Positions 32,001 through 40,161 of a stretch of DNA of 64,000 nt are shown here, one piece after another. The notes beneath the pieces are model-generated. The model saw nothing but the letters and a program-made list of their open reading frames with translations, was not told the DNA's origin and did no database searches. The DNA comes from Septoria linicola (taxonomy: Eukaryota; Ascomycota; Dothideomycetes; Mycosphaerellales; Mycosphaerellaceae): NCBI GenBank assembly GCA_024114885.1, contig CP099419.1, positions 2,728,001 to 2,792,000 on the forward strand. The letters are read 5' to 3'. The position numbers and the translations under genes were made by a program. Numbering within the stretch: position 1 is the stretch's first letter; every line of letters begins with the position of its first letter.

Positions 32001-32388
32001 TTCGAGACCAAACACCTCATCCAATTCACTTTCTGGCGCATTTGAGACGAAGTTTCCTTTTGGCGTAAATGGTAACGCTTCAACGAGTTCTCTTAACACT
32101 CCCATGATACCCGGTCTCGGCATGGTGCCAAGCACTACTGCCGTCGGCGCAAACGAGACCAGGTCTGCCAGCAATGGTGACGTGACACCCAAGTACCAAC
32201 ATGCCCACGCTGACGGATCGGCAGTGGGCAGCGGAAAGGGTCCCTCGACGTTGACTCCTGCTCAGCAGCAACCGATCTCACGCCCGGCGTCCTCCAGTGC
32301 TGGTGCCACAAAGACGACCACGAAGAATTCTACTGCGAGTACCACCTCTTCTGGATACCCGGCCCCCATCATTGGGCCTCCGCGATGA
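29022..32388 (+). CDS. Multi-KH-domain RNA-binding protein
   Basis: Three exons (29022-29585, 29639-31261, 31315-32388) give 1,086 residues; both introns are 53 nt and in phase 0 (GTGAGT/CACAG and GTACGT/GGCAG). KH domains bind single-stranded RNA. The clearest is around IIGIGGQHIQRIMKKY (nt 30855-30902) with the GxxG loop. Others are likely at nt 30640-30800 (GKKNGKINKI) and 29950-30170, with degenerate KH-like segments on either side. The N-terminus is Gln/His/Gly-rich; the C-terminal 250 residues are Ser/Thr/Asn-rich and disordered. The arrangement resembles large fungal KH proteins such as yeast YLL032C more than Scp160, but I am not certain of orthology. A role in translation or mRNA localisation is inference. 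Confidence 0.88.
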
Positions 32389-33427
32389 TTGTTCAAAAAA
32401 CTGTTTCTGTATCGCTGTGAGCAATACGAACATGCTGTTGGTTTCTGCTCCTGCTGTTTTTTGTTATTGTTTTTTTTTTTGGCTGTTTTCGCAAAGTGCT
32501 TATTTATGCTTGTGTTTCGGAAAATACCCATGTGCGAACGGAAGAAAAAGCTATGCTTGCAAGCTTGCTGTCTAGTTTGTGTGTATGCGGCGATGGAGAT
32601 GGCGATGGCGATCACTTTGACGAGATCTATCTACTGCGAGGGCATGGGAGAGATCGGGATATACCACTTTGCGTGTCCGGTGTTTGATTGCTGGAGGAGT
32701 TGTTCTGTTTTTGACTGTGAATCGGCGGCGGCGGCGGCGGCGGCCGGTGAAGGCGCTTCTTTGGAAGCCCTTGATACATTCTCTTCAACGAAAGATGACG
32801 ATGACGATGAGGATCTGATGTTCAGTGGATGGGATACTGGCGTGTCGAGAGACATACTGGCCGATCTTTCTCTGAGCTCAGGGCTTTTGACGAAATACAG
32901 TGGATAGAACGGACGTATCTTACCTCCAACACTCTGATTTCAGCTAGTCGTGACAGGTTTTGTGCCTAAGTGGAGCTAATAGGCAGTTCCCACGCGTTTT
33001 ATGGACTCGGAAAAACGGACGACTTGGACACACGAAGCAGCAGGCAATCGTTCGTCTATGAACTCTGATAGAACTCTATGCTGCACTGCCATCATATAGA
33101 AAGAACGCCAATACTCTTTTAAGCAAATGGGTATCGTAAAGGACTTTCTCCTGAACTCCGTATCCGCGATATCCGCGAAACCCCTCTGAGACGCTGTCGC
33201 TAAAATTCAAGTACTTGTGACGTGTGATGAATGCTTGGGCAAACGATGACCAGATAGGAATGGCCACTGCATCCTCCACCCCGTCAAGGCGGTTGGCCAA
33301 CGCAAGCGGCCTGTCCATCATCGATATGGACTCGTAGTCGGAGCAGCTGGTGGCCGTAATGAATACGCTCAGGGTGAGCTCTCGATCAGCACCCGTCGCC
33401 CCAGGCGTGCTGACAAGCACGATCGTA
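32389..33427. other. Convergent intergenic region with simple repeats
   Basis: These 1,039 bp separate the stops of the KH gene and the phosphatase-like gene. They include a T-rich run near 32456-32483, a GGC/CGG trinucleotide run near 32724-32743 and a GATGAC run near 32795. A 147-codon minus-strand frame (33076-33519) has no recognisable domain and overlaps the neighbouring gene. Confidence 0.45.
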
Positions 33428-34369
33428 TCACTGCGACTGATCGATGAAAGGCGCGAAGTTGCGGCCTCCAAAGCGCTCCAGATCATCGCCGTCATCCATG
33501 CTGACGTCTTCTTGCTCATCCCGCTCCAGACCTCTCTTCGCTCTGACTGTAGTGTTACCGTTTGCAGCTGCCATTAGCAAGTTTCCGTTCGCCTGCATTC
33601 CGTGGCCGGGCCCTTCTTGCTCTTGCTGCTGCTCTTGCACGTTCCGCTTTGCACACAGGATATCCCAGTATCCCTGCAGGAGCCTCTTCATGCCATCGTC
33701 GAAGTTAACGCAGAATCTCTGAGCCTGGCACAACTGCATTGCTTTGATGTAGTCGACGTCCTCGTGCACCTCCATTAGATATGCTGCGACCACTCCTGCG
33801 CTTCTCTCGTTGCCGCTCTCGCAGAAGACCAGCACCTTGCCGAGCTGTTGCCCGTTTGTAGCCTGGTAGGCTCGCGAAAGGTGGCTGTTGATCATGTGGC
33901 TCGTGGTGGAAAAGCTCCGGATCAAGTCCTGGTTTCCCGTTAGGTCGACACTCTGAGCCTCGAGGCCAAGCTTCTCTGCGGTTCGGAAGGCAGTCTGCAT
34001 GAGCCTCGACTCGAAGCTGTGCTTCTGGCGCACGCCCAGCAGCATGGTGATGCCTTGTGATCTCAACCACATTTCGTCTTTAGCGGCAGTCATGGGGCCC
34101 AGGCACAGAAATGGGAGGATTGTCTGTGCCTCACGACGGCGTTCGTAAGCCCACTCCAGCGGAGCGTTTGACTGGACAAGGTTGTCATAGTTGACGCCTT
34201 GCAAGAAGGTGTATGTGCTGGACTTGATAGCGCGAAGGGTGATCTCGGGAACGGCATCGGCGTTGAGGGTGGGCGGCGGCACCACGATTCGTGGCGGAGT
34301 GGGCACTCTGTACGTGTATATGTCGGATTTGTGCGGGTAGGCCAGCACGGTCGGGTCGTTGTTGGCCAT
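33428..34369 (-). CDS. Dual-specificity-phosphatase-like protein (STYX-like) with altered signature
   Basis: Single exon, 313 residues, ATG at 34369. The middle (about 75-255) has the fold pattern of dual-specificity phosphatases, with an LPFLCLGPMTAA segment near 85, a variable region and a signature loop VFCESGNERSAG. In the signature CX5R the Cys (183) and Arg (189) are kept, but the usual His before Cys is Phe and the loop has Glu and Asn in place of small residues. Asp142 or Asp148 could serve as the general acid. It may be a weak phosphatase or a phospho-binding pseudoenzyme like STYX; sequence alone cannot decide. The C-terminus is Gln/Glu-rich, then acidic, ending in a short aromatic tail (GGRNFAPFIDQSQ). 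The substrate is unknown. Confidence 0.82.
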   Translation of the reverse strand: MANNDPTVLAYPHKSDIYTYRVPTPPRIVVPPPTLNADAVPEITLRAIKSSTYTFLQGVNYDNLVQSNAPLEWAYERRREAQTILPFLCLGPMTAAKDEMWLRSQGITMLLGVRQKHSFESRLMQTAFRTAEKLGLEAQSVDLTGNQDLIRSFSTTSHMINSHLSRAYQATNGQQLGKVLVFCESGNERSAGVVAAYLMEVHEDVDYIKAMQLCQAQRFCVNFDDGMKRLLQGYWDILCAKRNVQEQQQEQEGPGHGMQANGNLLMAAANGNTTVRAKRGLERDEQEDVSMDDGDDLERFGGRNFAPFIDQSQ

Positions 34370-35629
34370 ATTGCTGATGCTGTGTGTTGGAGTGACGAGT
34401 GAGGTGGGTGGAAGGGTGTCACTCGCTCGCTCGCTGGCTGGCCTGAGTTATGGCCGCCGCGATGTCGTTGTCGTTGCAGTGACGAGAGGCTTTTTGTATG
34501 CTCGCGGTGGTGTCGATGTCGGCGGATTCACGCAGAGGAGCAGCGGCGTTGCCACATACAGGCAGGCAGGGTATGTGTTCAAGGGTTGTGTTGTGCATGT
34601 GGAAAGTGCGAAAGTGGGGCCTTACTTGGACGCTGTCACAAGCTCGCGCGTCAGTGCCTGCAGATCATGCGAGATCGTGAATGACCATTCCGCGGAAACG
34701 GATTCATTCACGCAACTAACACAGGTGAGGAATCGCGAACGGGCATCACATGGTTTTCAATCGTTGCCATAGGAGTATGAGTGCAGCCCATATCGGACTT
34801 TCGTTCACTTGATCATTACGAAGGGCGCAACTGTCACACATCTTTTCCGTTGACTGGTTGTGTTATTGACGTCTTGCCGCAGTCAAGCGGTCATCTATTT
34901 ACTCCGAACGTGCTCAGGCATGAACACATAGTAGTCTAATTCGATCGTTCCAAAGTCGTACTTTGTTGGCTGCTCGGACAAGTGAGTGGACCATTTTTGG
35001 AAAGTGACATTTTATCCAAATTTGGCTAATTCGACGATGGTCGCATAGAGATGGCAGTACCGTCCCGTTCGTAGCATTAAGTTATAGGCAATGTGATAAG
35101 CCCGATGCTATCAGGCTAGAGTACCTAGATTCTGAGAATACTTAGCTGCGTGGTCGTCGTCGCTGTCCCAGGACTAACTTCAGTCAACCCTAACGTGAGG
35201 CCCGAAGATCTGCCAGCGGTATGCCTTGGTCGACTGCCTAACAGCAACAACGTGTTCACGCAGGCCACTGATTAGTCCCATGTTATTTAGACCTTCAGTC
35301 TTCAACTGATCAGAAACCTCCTATACCAGGCAACCAGCTGTGTGGCACTCACACAGTTGACTGACTGCCTGTTGCGCGCTCTGGGTCGTTAGCACATCTT
35401 AAGACTCACTAGCGTGGCCGGCCACCACGGAGAAGGCGTGATGGAGAGGAGACTTGAGGCACGCAAAGCTGCGATGCCCAAAACCAAGCGAAGCTTGAGT
35501 GATCTTGCGGACCTGTCGTTTTGATCTGCCCGCAGACAAGTGCTATAAACGAAACGCCCCCCAGAACTCCTTACATTCAGCGACGCCTCACCGAGCATGT
35601 TCAAACACAGCTGATCTCGTCACGCAAGT
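34370..35629. other. 1.26-kb intergenic region
   Basis: This lies between two minus-strand genes and holds the promoter of the phosphatase-like gene and the 3' flank of the L1-domain gene. A CGCT/GGCT-type short repeat lies near 34425-34441. No gene was seen. Confidence 0.45.
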
Positions 35630-36928
35630 CTACGCCTTGGACTTGCCCTTCTTGCTCCTCTTTGAGTCACCGCCGGACTTGATCTTCTCCGCTGCAGCAT
35701 CCTTCTGCTTCTTTAGCGCCTCCTTTCTGGCAGCTTTTTCGGCCTTGTCGTTCTCCTTCGCCTCAAGCTCCTCAGGGCTCTGGATCTTCGTCTTCTTTGG
35801 CAGGGCGGGCTGCTCTTCCACTTCCGCCTCTGTGCTCTTGCGCTTTTTCTCGATTTTGCGCATCTTGCCATCGGGCCCAGGTACTTCGACGTACTCATTA
35901 CCGTTTGCGTCAGTGAGAGCGCTTCGCTTGCGCTTCTTGCCAGGATTCTCCTTGGAAGGTGCTTCTTCGAGCACATCGGCCTCATCAGCCCAAAGCTCAT
36001 CAGTGAGCCAGATGGGAAGTGCAGCTGTTTCCGGACCCTTGACGTGTACCGCGCGGACGTTGCGCCACTGCTGAGGCACGTACTTTTCCACCATCCCGGC
36101 AACAACAGCTTCGATGTTAGCCTGCACTTGCTCAGGCGACATGCTAGCCTTGCCAACCTTGACGGCCGTAGTTGTGGACGGCGCCAAATGCACCAGTGCA
36201 GATCCGAGGGCTTTTGTGATTTCATGCGCAACATCTTCGGGTCTGACATCCTTCTTCTCGACTTTGCTTCCACCTTCGGCCAGCTTCTTTCTCTTCTCGC
36301 CATTCTCGAGCACATTTTGCTTCTTGCCTTCCAACGAGACTGGGATCGGTCTCTTTGATCCGCCCTTGTAGAACACTTTACCGAGAACGTTCGGCAGGTA
36401 CGTGATGATACGATCATCGGCTAGGAAAATGTCGTATTCGCTCAGCAGCTGCCGTTTTGACTCGTAGCTTTTGTACTTCGACTTCAGCTTCTCCATGCCC
36501 AGCACGCGAGCAACTCTCTTGCCAACATCTAGCGGGAAAGAGGGTTCGGCAACGAGGTCCTTGTACTTTCGCTGAGGATCAGCTGTGATAAGACATATCC
36601 GGAGTCCGTCCTCGTCCACGCTGCGAAGCGGGTTTGGTAGCACGATTTTGCCCGGCTTTAGGCGCTTTTTGTCTACGATGTGTTTCTTGGTAGTCAGAAC
36701 GAGCCACACAGGAACGTCTTCATCCACTTCTTCACCGTCGTCTGCATCGGCAAGGAGGTTGGCCTTCTCGAGGGACGATGACTTGGTTGCGACATCAGCA
36801 TTGATTTTCTTGAGGAGCGCTGTGGACGCCTTCAGCGTCTGCACAGTGTCAACCTGATATGGTGAGCTGCTCGCAGGAATCGTGACTTCAACCGTGGCCT
36901 TCTTCGTGAGCGTTTTGGAGGGCGCCAT
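35630..36928 (-). CDS. Ribosomal L1-domain ribosome-biogenesis protein (Utp30/Cic1 family)
   Basis: Single exon, 432 residues, ATG at 36928. Family members (yeast Utp30 and Cic1/Nsa3, human RSL1D1) bind pre-rRNA in the nucleolus during small- or large-subunit assembly. The L1 fold spans about 30-305, with the segments PVWLVLTTKKHI, FLADDRIITYLPNVLGK (the typical L1-family core) and GKASMSPEQVQANIEAVV. The C-terminal third is Lys/Glu-rich with repeated basic clusters (GKKRKRSA, EKKRKS, SKRSKKGKSKA), as expected for a nucleolar protein. The basic tail and total length fit Cic1 better than the shorter Utp30, but assignment between them is uncertain. Confidence 0.88.
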   Translation of the reverse strand: MAPSKTLTKKATVEVTIPASSSPYQVDTVQTLKASTALLKKINADVATKSSSLEKANLLADADDGEEVDEDVPVWLVLTTKKHIVDKKRLKPGKIVLPNPLRSVDEDGLRICLITADPQRKYKDLVAEPSFPLDVGKRVARVLGMEKLKSKYKSYESKRQLLSEYDIFLADDRIITYLPNVLGKVFYKGGSKRPIPVSLEGKKQNVLENGEKRKKLAEGGSKVEKKDVRPEDVAHEITKALGSALVHLAPSTTTAVKVGKASMSPEQVQANIEAVVAGMVEKYVPQQWRNVRAVHVKGPETAALPIWLTDELWADEADVLEEAPSKENPGKKRKRSALTDANGNEYVEVPGPDGKMRKIEKKRKSTEAEVEEQPALPKKTKIQSPEELEAKENDKAEKAARKEALKKQKDAAAEKIKSGGDSKRSKKGKSKA

Positions 36929-37670
36929 GATGGGTTGTCTTGTGTGTTATTCTGTGTTCGAATTCGCGACCAAAAATTTAGCTTGAGGTGGATGGCACAC
37001 GGTCTTTCGGGTAAACCTTAAAATACAGCTAGTAAAGCTTAGCATGATCCAAAAACGTCAGGTCGACAACGAGTGGCTTCAAGGTCATCCTGCAAACCAC
37101 GTTCTGCGTAACGCCGGTAAGGCAACTGACCGCACTGTGCATTTTACTGTCCGCCTCATTCTCAAGTGGTGCTTTTACACTAGACGAGACTACGTACGAG
37201 AAATATTGCATCACGTGCCATTGGGCATCAACTGACAAATGCCTACCCACTTCACACTTGCGCAAACTGATGCACTCTCTCTGACTCAAGCGCTTTGCAT
37301 CCGCAGTGTAGCTGTGCAAGAGCCCGAGCCGGCGCAGTCGTACCCAAAAAGCAGCTCATCGGCGTCCCAGGTGGCTCTCGATCGAGATATTTTCCTAGCC
37401 GCTGCAAATGCGTACAGTAGGGGCAGTAGGGGCAGAAGGGGCAGAAGGAGCAGACAGGCAGCCCTGTGCTGTAGTAGAATGATAGTACATGCTCATAAGT
37501 CGTATTGTAGCATAAGGATCACTCTCAGGGCGATTTCCAGCTGAGAAAAGCCCTCAGTCAGCCACGTCCCTAGGTGACCAACTCGTTCTGCCGGAGAGGT
37601 CCAAGCCACAGTCCGAAACCAACGCCACCAGCGCCTTGCACATGGAATACTCAGTGTTGAGAACACACGC
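36929..37670. other. Intergenic region with a small tandem repeat
   Basis: These 742 bp hold the promoter of the L1-domain gene and the 3' flank of the coiled-coil gene. A 9-bp minisatellite is listed separately. No gene was seen. Confidence 0.45.
37415..37459 (+). repeat. 9-bp tandem repeat, five units
   Basis: Five consecutive units of the form CAGnAGGGG, two identical (cagtagggg) and the rest progressively diverged (cagaagggg, cagaaggag, cagacaggc). It lies in intergenic DNA. Confidence 0.8.
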
Positions 37671-38734
37671 TCATTCTGCCTTGGGCACGCCCTCGACGGT
37701 CGCCGGGGCATTGTCGGAGACACACGTCGCTGGTGGTCCTACCAACGGGGAATGCTGATGTGCTTGATTGTGTGGCCCTGCAGAAGTTGCACCAAGGCCT
37801 GCAACCTGATGTTCTATTGCGTCACGTTAATACATGCTTCGGCCTGGTAGACATCGTCCGACTCACCTAGTTCTCTGATCCTCAGCTTCAGCATTTGATT
37901 CTCTCGAGTCAGCATCTGTGTCTCAGCTTGATAGAATGCCGAATCGTCTCTAGTGCCACCGAGAAGGAAGTCCTCCGCCAGTGGCCCAAGATTGCCCGAC
38001 TGAGGCCGTAGAGCTGGCGAAGTGCCCCTGCTGCCTGGGTTGGAGATCAGAGCGGAGGACCTTCGGGATAAAGAATGTGGGCGATGGAAATGCTGTTGTG
38101 TGGTAGCTGACTGTGAGATTGAGTTCGAGCGGGCTGGGCTGGGTGCCTCAGTCGTGGCAGCGTTGGCAGGTGTTGCCAGAGCTGAGGAAGTTTGCTCTAC
38201 AGCCGCTGCTGGAAGTTCGCCAACATTTGGCTGTTGCCTTTGCAGGGCGGCCAATTGATCTTGCTGGATTCTTATCATCTGCAACAATCGATTGACCTGT
38301 GCCTCCTGCTCGTTCTCCAGCTCCTGATGCAGTTCACCCAAGCTCGGCTGCCGATGGTGGTGCGGGTCAGCGGTCTGCAGCGCAAACGATCGTCTGCCCA
38401 GTCGTGGGCTTCCGCCATTGCTCCCAGCACCACCGCCGCTCTGCTGCAGCTCCCCTGGGAAGGGAACAGCGGGATCATTCAGGATCAAATTGTTCATCAG
38501 CGAAGAGCGGCGCCGTTCGACGCTCGGTGAGGCGCGGGATGGTGAGCGGCGCAAGCCGGCATTGATGGTCGCAGCTGCCTGCAGTGAGGATAGAGATGGG
38601 GATCGTGGGGACGGTGGACTTGGCCGAGCAGCATCTTGTGTGCTGATGGAGATCCGGCGCGGTCGTGCTGTCACTGGTGATCCGGGCATTGAAGGAGGTC
38701 TCGAAGTCGGCAGCGTGTTAAGGTCTGGCGGCAT
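37671..38734 (-). CDS. Ser/Pro-rich coiled-coil protein, unknown function
   Basis: Two exons (37867-38734 and 37671-37813) give 336 residues. The intron (53 nt) has a GTGAGT donor and an ATAG acceptor. Reading through instead adds only about 16 codons before a stop, whereas splicing joins LRIREL to EHQVAGLG and continues for about 46 residues to a TGA, so the spliced form is preferred. Residues 1 to about 135 are Ser/Pro/Arg-rich with many Ser-Pro sites, suggesting phosphorylation. A short coiled coil lies near 137-170 (LGELHQELENEQEAQ onward) and a second near 270-295. I do not recognise the family. It is divergent from the PH-domain gene. Confidence 0.72.
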
Positions 38735-40161
38735 GCCTCGTGGTTGTCAAACTGCGGTCGAAGTGGACCGCAAACAATGGATGGTAGGAAATATATAGGC
38801 CTTACTGGTGATGGTGACGGTACTCTGGTGTGACGCTATCTCGGTATGCACAGTAAATGCATGCATTCATCAGGCGGACAAAGACGAGATGTGTGGTGAG
38901 ATGTGTGAGCACACTCTCAGTCACCGACCGGCCAGCATTGACAGCAGCTTCCCGGCTTGGCAGCACACAACAACGCGACAATGCCGAGTAAGCGACGAGC
39001 GACCCGGACCGTTTGACAGCCCTGCATTAACGAAATGCATGTGCAGCGCAGCGCAAGATCATCAATGGTGGCACCGCCCGCTGCGTGCAAATCTCACCAC
39101 GACAACGCTTTTCGCCAGACTCTGGGGCCCAGCTGTGAGCTTTAGGAGAGCCCGCCAGTTTGGCCTCCCCCGAGATCTCCTTCCACTTTCGCTTCAGTCG
39201 AATGATCCGAGCACCCCTGGAACTGGACCTCCTCGCTCGTGCCGCAAGGCGGTCGTGGTTGAGAGAAGCCATCACAGATCATTGCCCATCATTGGACAAG
39301 GATCGAATTTCTGGCCGCGACCGTTTCTGGCAGCTCTGGCTGTTTTTTGAGCGCGCCACACACAGGGACCTCCGCTGTTTATCGGACGCGCGAAACCAAG
39401 GCGCTCATGCTTGGGTTGCCTGTCTGCGCGAGTCTGTCATCACATCACTATTGATCAGCCCGATGGAAGCTGTCCAGATCCCATCCCCTGCACGCCGCTG
39501 CTGCAGTCTGCATGTGGTCGAACGCCTTGGTTGGGGCTTATATCTGCCATCAGCTATTATACAACGCGAACATCAACAACAACAACTTTGGATTTTCGAT
39601 CCTCATCACCACCGGCACTTGATTCATGCACCCATTGTCGCTAACACTAACGGAACACAGCCGTATGCTCTCCCCGTACCTCTAGCCTGCTAGCTATAGG
39701 GATGCCGTCTGCCACACGAAAGCCTATTTACTACCACTTTCGTATTGGCGCAGCATAAGCAGTTGATCCGCTAACCACAAGTATATGCTGCGATTGGACG
39801 GGTGAGGTTTAATCTTCTTGAAGCCTACCGTGCGTTCGGAGCTTTGAGATTGCCAAAGCACGCAAACTTCCCTCTCGCGGTTTTCTTATGAAACTCCCAT
39901 GGCTCTCATGATACACTCACACACGGACGATCTCTCCAGTCGATGATTGCGCGACCTCTCAAAAGGTCAGCTCTGCCCTCCAGCCTATCCTCGATGCTCC
40001 GCTGTGCGACGCGCCATCAGCACTTTGTCTGAGGCAAGCTAGGCCCGGGTGCCCCAAAGAGGGAACTGTAGCTCGCTGGACCTCACACGAATCGCTACAG
40101 CCATCCTGAATCTGCGAACTTGCTGCAGCATCGTGCTAGGGTTGTCGCCCTGCCATATCGC
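38735..40161. promoter_or_regulatory. 1.43-kb divergent promoter region
   Basis: It lies between the outward-facing starts of the coiled-coil gene and the PH-domain gene. A 177-codon plus-strand frame (39160-39693) has no domain, low-complexity CAA runs and no splice support, so it is not called. A long 5' leader of the PH gene is likely. Confidence 0.45.

Noticed and set aside
33076..33519. 147-codon minus-strand frame overlapping the end of the phosphatase-like gene
   Set aside because: It has no domain, no homologue I recognise, and overlaps the 3' end of a better-supported gene on the same strand.
39160..39693. 177-codon plus-strand frame upstream of the PH-domain gene
   Set aside because: The translation is domain-free with irregular composition and lies in the expected promoter or leader. 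No splice chain connects it to the PH gene.
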